Shown here piece after piece: positions 13,292 through 25,391 of a stretch of 64,000 nucleotides of DNA (positions within the stretch are counted from its first letter, which is position 1; each line of letters starts with the position of its first letter). The DNA comes from Monilinia fructicola (taxonomy: Eukaryota; Ascomycota; Leotiomycetes; Helotiales; Sclerotiniaceae), in contig VICG01000001.1 in assembly GCA_008692225.1 (NCBI GenBank), forward strand, positions 4,131,501-4,195,500. Direction: 5' to 3'. The notes under the pieces were generated by a model. It worked only from the letters and a program-made list of their open reading frames with translations, ran no database searches and was not told the DNA's origin. The position numbers and the translations under genes are program-made.

Positions 13292-14152
13292 TCAACAATC
13301 TCCAAGCACCCAAATCAATGCCGCCGTACCAGTGCAAACTCCCATTAACCACTGCAATGTCTGAAACTTGACACCCTCCAGCTTCTCTCTCAACCCAGCT
13401 ACCTCTTGCTCAATCTTGGTTTCTGTCTCTTTAATCTTGAGATCCTGAACGTTGGCCTCTTCTCTTATCCTTCCCTTTTCCAAGTTCAAGTCTAATCGTA
13501 CAGAAGCTTGGGTTCGAGAGACCTCGTCGCGCAGACGGGCGTTGAGCTTAGCGAGATCATTGGTGAGTCGCTCGTGTGAAGCGCGCGTCGTGGATGATTC
13601 TGTGGAATCGGCCGAAAGCAGTTCACTGCGGAGGGCGGCAAAATCAACTTTTTGGGTGTAAGTTGCGCGGGCGGCATCTTCGCGGAGAACCATTGTGCGA
13701 GTTAGGTTTTGGATGCTGGACTGATGTCAGTTGATTGCGGAGGAAGAATGAGAGGGGCATAATGCAATACCTTTCCTCAATGACATCGCTGAGTACTTTC
13801 ATCATCGCTACAGCTTGTGGCTCGGTGAAACCCTCATCCCGTAACCTTTTGGACGAACTTTAGGGTGTCGAAATGGTGGTCCCGGGATTGACGAGGGGTT
13901 GCATGGAATGCTCTTCGACAAGATGGTTCTTGTAATATGCTAGTTCGAGTCTTGCTTCCATTTCCTATGGATCGTGCTCCATTGGATATCTGTTGCCCAC
14001 AGACATCTCTTTGTAGACTTTCCATTGCTATTCGCTGCAACATTCAATGCTCGAACCGTGTGCGGGGGTATTGAGGATCGTGTCTGCCAGCTCAACTTGG
14101 GGAGAAGGAATCGAGGCAATGTTTGAGCAGAGTTCACAATTGACTTTGCCAT
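13292..14152 (-). CDS. Mitochondrial DUF1640 / MCUR1-CCDC90 family inner-membrane protein
   Basis: Family members (yeast Fmp32/Put6 and YLR283W/Put7, animal CCDC90/MCUR1) are mitochondrial inner-membrane coiled-coil proteins linked to proline metabolism or calcium uptake. Exons are 13771-14152 and 13292-13715, with a 55-nt intron (13716-13770). The N-terminus (MAKSIVNSAQTLPRFLLPKL) is basic and hydroxylated like a mitochondrial presequence, and RRAFHATPRQ fits a cleavage region. The family core follows: FDTLKFVQ, LRDEGFTEPQAVAMMKVLSD, LREDAARATYTQKVDFAALR. A long coiled coil comes next (NDLAKLNARLRDEVSRTQ...KETETKIEQEVAGLREK) and then a C-terminal membrane segment (TLQWLMGVCTGTAALIWVLG). The protein is about 267 aa. 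A missing A near 13850 and one more shift near 14025 break the first exon. Confidence 0.82.
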
Positions 14153-14679
14153 TGTCAGGTTATTGTGGTTTCTTTTGAGAATTGAATCTGATACCAGAAT
14201 ATATATGACTACTGTAATATCTTGTCAAGAAGTACAATGAAATCCTTGAAGCTCAGATGTTAAAGATATGAATTCATTGACACACACACACACAGACAAA
14301 CACACATCCATACACACACATCATACCTAGGACGCGGCAGTACCCGCTAGTCATCCATATCCATCCATATCACGAAACCACTACGGTGACCGAGATTGTT
14401 CATCTCTCTCGGTTGAGTCACCCACTTCAAAGAATATTATCAAGATTCGAAATCTAATCTGGCCCATTCAGAAGTCAACGAGGAACACTACCCACGACAT
14501 TCGAATCCATTCTCGAATTCAGGATTGAATATTAGAGAAGAAAGTATTGAGTTTATCTGAGATTACCTCGCAGACTCAAGATACCTTCGCATTAAGGGCA
14601 ACCTTCCAATTACCCCGCCACGCAAATATCTGAAGAAAAAACAGCAAAAATCCCCTCCACCGGAGAACAACCGCCCAAT
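14153..14679. other. Divergent promoter between the DUF1640 gene and eIF2-gamma
   Basis: About 530 bp separates the two divergent starts. It holds a CACACA microsatellite at about 14279-14320. I see no gene or specific regulatory motif that I can defend. Confidence 0.45.
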
Positions 14680-16299
14680 ATGGCTTCGAACGGTGATAAG
14701 TTTGGAAACGACTTGGAGTCTGAATCCGATTCTAACCCAGGATCTCCTAACCTTGAGGCGCAAGAGATTTGACGACAATGTTGAGGATATTGACGAGAAG
14801 CCAATCAAATCCGCATTAAAAAAATCATCACATAAAGAGCCTGCCCCAGCTATCGTCCGACCTACCTTACCACCTCAAAACCGAACCAAAAGATTTGGAT
14901 GTGAAGACTCTAAATCCTCTCACACCAGAAATTATCGCAAGACAAGCAACAATCAATATTGGTACTATTGGACATGTGGCGCACGGAAAGTCAACTGTGG
15001 TAAAAGCTATCTCGGGAGTTCAAACCGTTCGATTTAAGAATGAGTTGGAGAGAAATATTACGATTAAGCTTGGTTATGCCAATGCGAAGATCTACCAATG
15101 CGATAACAAGGAGTGCCCAAGACCAGGATGCTTTAGAAGTTACATGAGTTCGAAAAGAGGTTGATCCACCATGTGAGAGAGATGGATGTGGTGGTACATA
15201 CAGACTTCTTCGACACGTTTCGTAAGTCAAAACATATTTGGTATTAACCTTCATCAATAGCTAACACGCAGGGAATAGCTTCGTGGATTGCCCTGGTCAC
15301 GATATTCTTATGAGCACTATGTTGTCTGGTGCAGCCGTCATGGACGCCGCGCTTTTACTTATTGCTGGAAACGAAACTTGTCCGCAACCTCAAACTTCGG
15401 AGCATTTGGCAGCTATCGAAATTATGAAGCTCGACAAGGTCATTATTCTACAAAACAAGGTCGATTTGATGAGAGAAGAAGGCGCAAACCAACACTACCA
15501 ATCGATATTGAAGTTCATTAGAGGAACTGTTGCAGGCGGAGCACCGATCATTCCTATCTCCGCCCAATTGAAGTTCAACATCGATGCCGTCAACGAAGCT
15601 CTTGTATCTACCATCCCTGTCCCACCAAGAGATTTCACAATGGATCCCCAAATGATTGTTATTCGATCCTTCGATGTCAACAAGCCAGGTGCCGAAATCG
15701 ATGAGTTGAAGGGTGGTGTTGCTGGTGGAAGTATCTTGCACGGTGTCATCAAGTTGGGTGATGAAATCGAGATTAGACCCGGTATTGTCTCTCGTGACGA
15801 AAAGGGAGGCGTCAAGTGTCAACCAATTTTCAGCAGAAATCATCACCCTTAAACTCTGAGAACAACGAGTTGAAATATGCTGTTCCAGGAGGACTTATTG
15901 GTGTTGGTACTCGAATTGATCCAACTCTTTGCCGTGCCGATCGTCTCGTCGGTTTTCGTTCTCGGACTCAAGGGCCGTCTCCCTGATATCTACATCGAAA
16001 TCGAAGTCAACTATTATCTTTTGCGTCGTCTTTTGGGTGTTAAGACTGCTGATGGTAAGCAAGCCAAGGTTACCAAGCTCACAAAGAACGAGGTTCTCAT
16101 GGTCAACATTGGATCTACTGCTACCGGTGCTAAGGTTATGGCTGTCAAGCAAGATGCAGCTAAATTGCTCTTGACCAACCCTGCTTGCACCAACATTGGA
16201 GAGAAGGTCGCGCTTAGTCGTCGTATTGAAAAGCATTGGAGATTGATTGGTTGGGCCACTATTGCAGCTGGTGTAACTCTTGATCCAAGCACTTCTTAA
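14680..16299 (+). CDS. GCD11: Translation initiation factor eIF2 subunit gamma
   Basis: GTP-binding subunit of eIF2, which delivers initiator Met-tRNA to the 40S ribosome. The ATG at 14680 starts [18 protein letters not shown]. Exons are 14680-15221 and 15279-16299 around a 57-nt intron. The G1 P-loop is [11 protein letters not shown], and [20 protein letters not shown] is the switch region. A CxxxxCxxxxC zinc-knuckle-like segment ([14 protein letters not shown], then PPCERDGC) is characteristic of eIF2-gamma/aIF2-gamma. Next are [20 protein letters not shown] (G3), LQNKVDLM (G4) and [10 protein letters not shown] (G5). Beta-barrel domains with [18 protein letters not shown] and LCRADRLVG finish the protein. 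Corrected length is 518 aa, normal for fungi. About six single-base insertions (e.g. near 14880, 15157, 15837, 15851, 15955) disrupt the raw frame; because the gene is essential these must be errors or this copy is not the functional one. Confidence 0.93.
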
Positions 16300-19208
16300 A
16301 CGAAGGAAATGATATTTTCTTACATAGCGTAGAAATTTCAACATGGGAGTGAAGGAAAACGCAGCGATCCTATCTTGTGATGCATTGATGTAGTGGACGA
16401 AGGACGTCTCGGTTCCTCTTGGCTCTTTGCTTGTTCTGGTCATCTTATGCATACCTACCTAGTACTCATGGGAGAGTTGATAGATTGGGCGGAGAATCCA
16501 AAAGTTAAACAGTCGATAATGAAAATATTTACAGTATTGTTGAGTTTTTTACGATTGTGAATTGATGAGAGTTTGAGCCGAAAGTTAGATGTCTCCCCTC
16601 AGGAGCTAATTAGCTAAAACTCACCCCGTGCTTGGCGACTCGAATTGACATGAGCTTTATATTTCCCACTGTAGATCCAAAGCTAATTGTTTGCCTAAGG
16701 GACGGGTCGAATTGCACTTACCCACCTAGTCAGTCAGATATAGCTTTGGAAACCTTCGGTGCAACAATCACGGGCCACTGCAGTTTTTTTATTCTCGGGC
16801 AGTTGGGAATATCTAGGCGTCGGATGATGTTCTAGAACTTGGGAAGGAAGGGTGGAAGAGTGGGAGTGAGATGTTAGAACTTGGGTGGGCACTGGGTAGA
16901 AGAAAGATATTGTGGTTGGAATGAGGTTGCAGACGTCAATGCTACTTCAGATTCGGATTCAAAGTCAAAGTTTGGATTATGGGTTCTCGTGTTTCCTTGG
17001 GTCAATTTTGGTGGGTGGTTGCTGTTTGTACGTAAATATCAACTAACACCACCTGATGCCAATGTGCCATGTCACTTCGCAAATCGTGAGTTGGGAATCG
17101 TGCGTGAAATCGAGACGCCCCTTTTATTGCGAGTGAGATTGGGATTGGGTCGATCTTTGTATGCGTAGTAAGCACGTAGTAAGCAGTCTAATAAATAATC
17201 TGGTTGTGAGTTCATCAAGGGATGTACAGTACGTACTGTACTATACTATCAATCATACGTATCCATGTATGTAGTATGTATCCATGTACATCATATTCCA
17301 TATTCAGCTCACGAAATGGACCAACAGGACTCGCCGTCATACATTCTACCATTATTTTGAACATTCGGTGAGTAGTGAGATTCCTTGTTCGTCACCGGAT
17401 CGTAATGTTTTGAGATGATTCGGCGTAGTCTCAATTCCAAGACGAGAATTGGTTGGGTGGAATATTTTAAGGTTGTTCTTGATGTTGTAGTAGCTGTTGT
17501 TGTTATTGCTTCCTCGGATTGTTCAACATTCCGACGTGAGAGGTTGAGAATTTCTCATTATGAGTCAGGCCGCCTAGACTCTAGAGAGATCAAAGCGAGC
17601 TCTTTTCGCAGGGAGACGCGACACTACTGCATTTTGTGGCCATGACCTATCGGACATTTGAAGGCTCCAGAGTCCATGTTTTTGTGGTGACTTTTTAATT
17701 CGGATGTGGTGATTTGACGATTTAATGGTCTCGCATTGTTTGATATCTGATTGGTTGGAGATGGAAATTGAATTCTAACGCGGCTGATATGCTAGGGAGC
17801 AAGGTGAATTGAACAATCTAGATTAGTAGATTGCTGGAGGGATAGCGGGATGAGGTGGATGAGGTGGATGAGGTGGATGAGAAACGAATGGATTTTGGTA
17901 CTTGTCATGCGGAAAATTATATACGTGATTTGCTGAGGGAACGAGAAAGGAAGAGGAGGAGGAAGAGAAGGAGAAGAGAGAAGGAAGGGTGAACGAGGAG
18001 GGAAGTTTTCCAATATCTTTCTTTTAACTATTAACTTTGAATCTAAATGTCCTATTCTTATCCTATTCTTATATATGCAACTGGTCTCATAAGTCCTCAG
18101 ATACTCAAGCTTTTTCCTCGTCAACTCCCCTTTCAAGCGAAATAAGATCCTTTTCAACGGTCTACTCCGTACATACCATCCATCCTCGATCGCTTCCATG
18201 AGTCCACTTTCCAGTGCCCTATCCTAGGCTTTCGGGAGAAACTACTAAGCTTGGCCCATTTTCATACAGGAAATAAAGTATCAACGATGATTGCCTCCTA
18301 CCTTTCAACTATCGCTAACACTCAGAATAGAGTGAAACACCGTAAATTAACAGAATCTTCACTGCAGATGCCTTTGACAATAATGTAATCTTTGATGTGA
18401 GATGTGAAATTATGTAGGCAAACATTTTCCTGGTCGCTTGAAAGGTTGCTTGGTGATTTGGTAAGAAATTACGTAAGATGTGTGTAAGATTATATTTCAT
18501 ATGATCCCATCGATACTGCTTCAATAAATATGTGAAAAGTTCCGAGTTCTCAAAAGTCTATGATATTTCACAAGCTACTTATTTTACTGTCAGGGTATTG
18601 ATATCAAGTTTAGCCTGGATGATATGTAGAACTAAGGATGATTTGGGTAGCGCGGGCGGCGGTAGTGGCTAATTTGAGAAAGGATGGTAACGAGGGATGT
18701 ACAATATGCATCTTACAGGTAACCTTACCTACGAACACGTTGAATCTTGATACGAATATTGAAGGAACCTGTTCTTTTCTTGCTTGGCCTGAAGGACCTG
18801 GATAATCTCCTCGAGTGCAATAGTAACTTGGAACCCGTAGACATGAGTGCCATGTTAAGAGGCTTATATCTAGTAAACAACCGCCTGATATCTCCAGCTT
18901 AATATAAAGACTGCAAATGAAGCTTTCCTTTTGAGTAGTTTGAGTCTATCAACAGTATATTAAGCTTAATAAGATATTACAAAGTACCTTGTAGCCCTAA
19001 TTGATAAATCATATTAACCCTAGCATTTTTATTTCTCAACTAGAACATTAATTGGATCCTGAGTACGAAGTTAAAGAATCCTCAACGTTGCCCTAGTCTA
19101 CCGGATATACACGTCAAGTTAGTTCTTTTTCTTTTTACTGTTTACTGTTTACTTTTTTCTAAGATCAATTCACTTTACTATACTTGTATTACAAATGAAT
19201 CTCTAATC
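16300..19208. other. Gene-poor intergenic region
   Basis: Nearly 3 kb without a supportable gene on either strand. It holds a GGATGAGGT tandem repeat (about 17848-17882), purine-rich tracts (17940-17990) and one TACTCCGT motif (18163-18170). Short open frames here have no family features. Confidence 0.5.
17848..17882. repeat. Short tandem repeat, GGATGAGGT unit
   Basis: Four copies of a 9-bp GGATGAGGT unit, the last diverging after GGATGAG. Confidence 0.8.
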
Positions 19209-20710
19209 CACCAGTGGGTGCACGGACTCATAAAACGTGACAGTTTCACAAAAATTCGAAAATATAGCATATAATTCTATTAAAAATGAAAGCTATCACC
19301 ACAATTGAGAATCGTACACGTCCTCCATTGGTATCCTTTTATAGTCTTTGCATCTGCCGGGCAACTTCGTCATACCTTTTTTTGGAATCTCCTTTCCTGC
19401 GTTATCTTGCTCCATTCGTTCCTGTAGAACTTTCCTTTAATTCGCTCAACGAATTCCACCTACGCTTTTCGAGTACGTTGCTTTAATATATTCCAAACTG
19501 CCTCAATGGGAATTGAGATCGGGTGATTGAGGGGGGTGGGATAGGTTTTTGATGTTGTGGGCGTCCCTGAGTTGTTGAGCTTAGCCCGTATTTTCGAAAA
19601 TCCATGACTCCCATCGCCATCCTCCATTAAAAGCCATTCAACAGTAGGATCAGTAGCTCTTTAGCTCTTCAATAACGTTAATATAGTGTGGGAGAAATCT
19701 TTATCAACGTAATATTTTTGGGTCATTGCGTTCCCTTTCGGCTTAACCTTCAACACTTGAGAATTTTAATGCCTCCCATTCCATGAGCCGTTGAGCCCAC
19801 TCTTTCGTCACTTTCGCGTGTAGGACGACGTCTTAGGGTGTGGAGGGCATACAGGTCCTTCAGTATGCTCCTCCTCGTCGTGGTAGAATAACAGCATCTT
19901 AGCTTTTAAATAGTATGAAACCCATGCCGACCAGTGGATTTTGTTACCGTCCAACGCCGGGTATTCCACAATGTTTTCGGGCTTTATATCGAGTGCCCTT
20001 ACTCTCTCAGGAATCTCCCCTTACCCTCTTGAGATGCAGGAATCCATATGTGCTTCGTCTGTATGTATAATATAACTCCAAAATTTACGTCGATGGTGTC
20101 GTTTTCATGCTCCTCTCCAAAATCAACGCGTTTTCTCCGGTTCGGAGCACTTTATATTCTTTTCTGAATAGGCAGCTTTGTAGCGCCGAACCCTTTTTTA
20201 GTATATTTCTTTGAAGATTTTTTTGCAAAGAACGCTTTTTGAATACCTAATTCGTAATGGTCAATCATAACCTCGTAGGGCTGAATCTCGTACGTCGTTT
20301 CGAGAGGGCGAAACGAGCATTTTGCAAGTTTCCGGATCCGTTCCAACTGGCCCCCCTTAGATTCTTTAGAAGTACTGCCGAGTATGCCTATATGCTTTTC
20401 GGCCCATTTGAAATCCTTTCTTTGAGCCATCGTGAAAGCTGTCGAAGAGGTGATGCCAATACGCGTTGCAATATGGCCTTGCGTTTCTTTGTGCCGGCAT
20501 GCGTCGAAATATTCGAAAAAAATTCAGATTTTTTTGGTGTATCGTATTCTCCGTGTGTTCCTCTACGGGGAGGTGTATTTTCACGAAGGATTTGCCCGTG
20601 TTGAGAACTGGCATTTTGAAGATTAAATTATATGTCGTTATTTTGAATCGAAAATGGATTAAATATATTTTCAAAAATACGCGTTTTATGAGTCCGTGCA
20701 CCCACTGGTG
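19209..20710. mobile_element. DDE-transposase DNA transposon remnant with perfect 29-bp terminal inverted repeats
   Basis: Left end 19209-19237 (starts CACCAGTGGGTGCACGG) is the exact reverse complement of right end 20682-20710, over 29 bp. The interval is 1502 bp. Its minus strand carries a decayed transposase. ATC flanks both ends (19206-19208 and 20711-20713), a possible 3-bp target duplication; a TA duplication, normal for Tc1/mariner elements, is not clean. It sits in the intergenic region upstream of the MFS gene. The perfect ends beside a broken coding region suggest either recent movement supplied in trans or sequence errors added to ordinary decay. Confidence 0.85.
19300..20640 (-). 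pseudogene. Broken DDE superfamily (Tc1/mariner-like, IS630-Tc1) transposase
   Basis: Read on the minus strand in shifting frames, the element shows landmarks of the fungal DDE endonuclease family. In order: RLMEWEA near 19770, VKPKGNAMTQKYYVD near 19730, LLMEDGDGSHGFSKIRAKL near 19600 (the second catalytic Asp and the GSH motif), a LNxPISIPIEAVWNILKQR block near 19490 corresponding to the SPDLNPIEAVWNILK signature, and a final RCKDY...DSQLW tail near 19310. The N-terminal part (GGQLERIRKLAKCSF..., 20200-20430) is less recognisable. Several frameshifts and stops mean no intact transposase. Confidence 0.75.
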
Positions 20711-21060
20711 ATCATACCGTCCAATCGGATTTTGATAGATTTTCTAACTCCGTTTTATCTTCGACCCTCCGTTTGATCTCGTTCCTTCGTCCGTCTTCGC
20801 GGGTCGTATCACCGGCCGAATTCGACCGTGAGCTGCTCTAACTAGGTTCTCATTTATATAAGCTACCTTGTATACCCATCCACCTGCCTTACTGTGCATC
20901 TTAAAAACATACTCCGTATAATCTTGATTAATCAACATACAGAAGATTATTGCCTCAAACTACTGAGGTAATCTCAGCTGTTTACATACTCCATTGCTTC
21001 TTTTCCAAGAAGTCTTGTCCCATCAACCCAAGAAGAAAACTAGTCAAACGAACGGGAATG
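20711..21060. other. Promoter region of the MFS gene
   Basis: About 350 bp between the transposon end and the transporter start. It contains one TACTCCGT motif (20910-20917). No gene is seen. Confidence 0.45.
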
Positions 21061-23222
21061 ATGACGGATGAAAAATTACCACCTACCACAAGTGCATCGT
21101 CCCACTTCGTCAAGTACGATGCATGAGAAATCTGACGCGGAGCAAGCAATCATGGCGCGTGAAGCAATGAAATCTGATGTTGATGCGGCAGAAAAACAAC
21201 CTTCAGCCATTCCCTCTATCCATGAAGGCGACAATGAAGATCCTATAGAGTTGAAGAAGACGAAGAGTGCTGCCGAGGTACAACAGGAGGAGTTGAATAG
21301 AGTAATGACTAGTGCAGAAGGTGTAGAATATCCAACGGGTCTTAAGTTGCAGTTGATTAGTTTGGCATTGTGTTTATCGGTTTTCTTGATGGCATTAGTA
21401 AGTTTCTCAGCCCCGGTTCTAGGCAATGCTGTTGGTTCGGAAATCCAGGTTCTAACTAGGGAGTAGGATAACTCGATTATCGCCACTGCCATTCCCAAGA
21501 TTACGGAATCAGTTCCACTCGTTGGACGATGTTGGTTGGTACGGATCTGCATGTAAGAACGATGCATTAATATTTTCTGCGTTTTTGGTTTGGGGTTCCC
21601 CCATGGGGAAGAAAGTAGAAAGTAGAAAGGAGAAACTGGATAACTAATCTTATGCACTCGCAGACCTCCTCACTACCGCCTCTTTTCAACTCCTCTTTGG
21701 AAAATTCTATTCTTATTTTTCAATAAAATGGGTTTACCTTATTGCCATTGGTATCTTTGAGCTCGGCAGTCTTATTTGTGGCGTTGCGCCAAATTCGGTT
21801 GCTCTAATTATTGGGAGAGCTATTGCTGGCTTGGGAAGTGCTGGAATCTTCTCAGGTGCTTTGATTATTGTCGCATATTCAGTACCACTTGTTAAAAGGC
21901 CAATGTTTACTGGCATTATTGGAGCTATGTATGGCATTGCTTCTGTTGCTGGTCCCTTATTAGGAGGTGTTTTTACTGATAAAGCAACATGGAGGTATGT
22001 TTCTTCCACTCCCTTTTGTCAACCCTCGGCTTTTCAAATGTTCCTGTTCTAACTTCTCACTCGGGCCATAGATGGTGTTTCTTGATCAATCTTCCAATCG
22101 GAGCCGGTGAGTTTTCAAAACTTTCCACGGGAAGTAACCACTAAACCACTTGACATCCTAGTTACCATTATTGTCATCTTGATTTTCTTCAAAGCCCCAG
22201 ATAGAGAAGCTGTTGCGGAGCTCCCATGGAGCGAGCGTGTAAAGGAGTTCGATCTTCTCGGTACCGCATTCTTTATTCCCGCCATCATTTGCCTATTGCT
22301 TGCTCTTCAATGGGTGGCACTAAATACCCCTGGGGCAATGGTCGCATCATTGCCTTGTTTGTACTCTTCGGAGTATTAATTGGAATATTTATCGCCATAC
22401 AATTCTGGAAAGGTGACAGTGCAACAGTGCCACCAAATATGATGAAAAAGCGAAGCATGTGGTCCGCTGCATGGTTCTCTTTCTGCCTCGGATCATATTT
22501 CCTCCTTTTGATCTACTACCTTCCCATCTGGTTCCAAGCCGTTAAGGGTGATTCGGCTGTCAAATCTGGTATTTCTAATATTCCTATGGTGTTGACCTTG
22601 GTGATAGTTAGGTTCGTATAATTCCGCTTGCCCATTGTATACGGTCATACTAATAATGAACCTCAGTATTATCTCTGGTGTCGGTGTTACAACAATCGGC
22701 TACTACGCACCACTCATGATAGTCTCGTCAGTCATTGCAGCGATTGGAATCGGTCTATTAACCACCTTCAAGCCGGACACCAATCATGCTGCCTGGATCG
22801 GCTATCAATGTCTTGCAGGTATAGGTATTGGCTTCGGCATGCAACAACCTCTCATTGCGGTCCAGACAGTCCTCGACATCTCCCAAGTTCCAACCGGTAC
22901 TTCGGTTATCATCTTTGTGCAAACTCTCGGCGGTGCCCTGTTCGTATCAATTGGTCAAAATGTCTTTACCAATAAGCTTTCTCAAAACTTGGCACACTAT
23001 GTTCCGGATCTGAATCCAGCAGTGGTGTTAAGTACAGGTGCTACCAGCATTCAAAAAACTATCGCTCCGGAATTCCTGGCAGGTGTGACAATTTCTTACA
23101 ATAATGCACTCACACAATCATTTTTAGTAGCGGCGGTTATGGCTGCCTTGACTATCATTGGTAGTTTGGCGATTGAGTGGAAAAGCGTCAAGGGAAAGAA
23201 GATTGAGATGGGTGCTGCTTAA
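21061..23222 (+). CDS. MFS drug/toxin exporter, DHA2 (14-TM) type
   Basis: Predicted plasma-membrane proton antiporter of the fungal multidrug/toxin efflux group. Exons are about 21061-21397, 21467-21552, 21664-21994, 22072-22106, 22162-22606 and 22667-23222. Family marks are [14 protein letters not shown] (motif D1), VGWYGSAYLL (across intron 2), [19 protein letters not shown] (motif A/B region), [20 protein letters not shown] (motif C) and [13 protein letters not shown] (across introns 3-4). An acidic cytoplasmic N-terminus comes first. Corrected length is about 595 aa with 14 hydrophobic segments. An extra A near 21500, a missing G near 22313 and one base at the last junction break the frame. 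The ATG at 21061 ([11 protein letters not shown]) or 21068 could be the start, depending on an indel. No biosynthetic backbone gene lies beside it, so its substrate is unknown. Confidence 0.85.
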
Positions 23223-24091
23223 TATCGATTTCGATCTGAACTTGACGTTCGGAGTTTTACATCATTTGGGCACAGGAACTTTTCGTGTGCTGCATTTTAG
23301 CTTGGCTGTACATGTATACCATATACCCTCTTGGCGTTTGGGATCTTTGATGATGGAGAAGAGAGATTTAGCTACTTAGCCACGTATGAATCTTAATGAG
23401 ATAGGTGGGAAAAGCAGTCTTCTTGTATGATATGGTGGTTAGGGGGTAGAAATGCTTTGGGCATTCAATGCAACAGCTGACTGAGGGGTCGATAGATAGA
23501 TGAATAGATGGATGGGTGGTTGGGTGATGGAGCATGTGTAGATGGGATGAATAGAGGGGATACAATGACTAACTCTACTACTTAATCAATATTTGGGATC
23601 AGAAATTGACCCAAGAGAATTGTCTTGAACTTGATGTGCAGTTTACTTTGGTTCCTTGGTCTATATGAATAATTGATTGATTGAATTTGCCTAGAAGGAC
23701 TATTGACTAAGATCGTTACTATTTGGGTAGATATCAGAAAAACAACTGCCCGAATACTCACTACAGAATCTAGTTTAATGAGCTTCTTTCATTTGTCTAT
23801 ACTTATAGGAAAATGTCCAGGGCTTAAACATTTTTGAATTACTTGTGATCTTGGTAAACTTCTGTACTTCTCTTATAAACGGGCATTCCTCACGGTTAAG
23901 AAAAGGGCAATCGATTAACAATATTAGATTTTAAATATCAGTTTTTGTTCATGGTCGTTATTTCTTCCCACCGTTCAACTTACAAGTCTATGTCTAGCAA
24001 CTCTCATACTCATTATTATCCATACAATCACAAATCGTTTCTTAAATGTTGGGTCCACACATGGCTTAAAGTCTTGTCTGATACCATTAAC
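23223..24091. other. Convergent 3' intergenic region
   Basis: Lies between the stop codons of the MFS gene and the 7TM gene. It holds GATAGATGAATAGATGGATGG-type simple sequence (about 23490-23530) and no gene. Confidence 0.5.
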
Positions 24092-25391
24092 TCATACTAT
24101 ATCCTCAATTTTCCTTTCGCCCGAGGCATTACTCCCGTTATGTTTGTGGCCTGTACCCGTAGCAGTATTGTCACCATCAATCTTATAACTTTGTGTAACC
24201 AAAATCCCTGTATCCTTTTCTGTACACCTGGGTTTGGTTGGATTTTCAGGGATGTGTTGGAGTATCCCCTTTTGACTCAATTCATCATCCCCATCGCTGC
24301 TGGTGTTCAAGCTCTCATTATCGTTCCCGACGCCCGTCACCATAGTAGTGGCCAATCCATCGTTGATATCGCGGAGTTTGATCGCGCGGGCTTTCATGTA
24401 GCCTTTCTGGTGAGGTGCTCCGATGGTTCGAGGAGCATCGTCATTATCAGAGGGACCAGCATTGCTAGTCCCCAGAGCGAAACGGAAGAGGGGTCTGAGT
24501 GTACTAAGACAGGCAGCTATGATTCCTAGACCGATCTCAACGGTGGACCACCACACGATAGGGGCGACGCCGTAGAGATAATCGACTGCTTTTGCGTACT
24601 CGGGGAAATACTTGAGGCGCACAATGGTGGCGATACTGGCGAACAAACCCATCCCTAAGAGGAAACTGATGGCAATCTTGAGCCTGGGAGAGAGTTTCAA
24701 ATCCCAGACTATGACTGCGGGAAGGATGGCAGTGGACCAGTCGGTGATGATGTTCATGGCGGAGAAGCAGTAGCTCAGGACGAGGATGGCGCTGATACTG
24801 CTGCACTTTCCGTCGGGGATGGTTTTGTCCCAAGTGAAGTTCATAGGTCGACATGTTACGATAACGACGATATCTCCAATAAGTACTGTCACTATGGATC
24901 CTGTCATGATTGCGTAGAGTATTCTTTTATAGATCGGGTTGGGTGTTATGCGAAATAGGGAGAGGCAGATGCTAGCCTTGACCGGTAATGTACCTGTCAA
25001 TGTGAATAGTTGAAAGATGGTAAAATACTATTCTCACTGGTTAGTCTACAGATTGTTATCGCCTTCTAAACTTATATACTGACCTTGATTGCAGGTGCCA
25101 TCTCCGTGACAGTCATTGACATGTTATGAACACCCAAACCATGGACGGCGGCCATCGACGACATGCTGACGTTCACTACGAACATAGCCTTTATGGAATC
25201 AGCAAGATTTTTTTCAAACTATAGGAGAAAGTTATCCAGCATACCCATCCCAATAAGATCATCCAGTCGTCCACGCCAAAAGCTTCACGGGTCAATCGAA
25301 CGAAACATCTCAATGCTAATGTGATAGTTGATACACCGAGGAACACAAAATTGACGATGACAATAGTCAACGCCCTTTCCTCCAAAGCCAT
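24092..25391 (-). CDS. 7TM rhodopsin-domain (PTH11-like) integral membrane protein
   Basis: Fungal 7-transmembrane protein of the rhodopsin-domain family, often called PTH11-related GPCR-like. Exons on the minus strand are 25391-25245, 25188-25084 and 25027-24092, with two 56-nt introns; no indels are seen. The ATG at 25391 gives MALEERALTIVIVNF. The family signature is present: ALRCFVRLTREAFGVDDWMI, a Gly-His-rich loop (AAVHGLGVHNM), FTIFQLFTLTGTLPVKASIC, and CRPMNFTWDKTIPDGKC (loop cysteines). RLKYF, WWSTVEIGLGIIAACLSTLR and LFRF close the membrane part. A hydrophilic, Ser/Asp-rich cytoplasmic tail of about 110 residues follows. There is no N-terminal CFEM domain, so it belongs to the non-CFEM class. 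Length is about 395 aa. The ligand is unknown. Confidence 0.85.

Noticed and set aside
19209..20710. Helitron or retroelement as the source of this element
   Set aside because: The perfect inverted termini and the GDGSHG and EAVWNILK motifs fit a DDE cut-and-paste transposon instead.
24092..24529. 194-codon plus-strand frame at 23945-24529
   Set aside because: It is the antisense shadow of the 7TM gene tail, whose family motifs and introns are clear on the minus strand.
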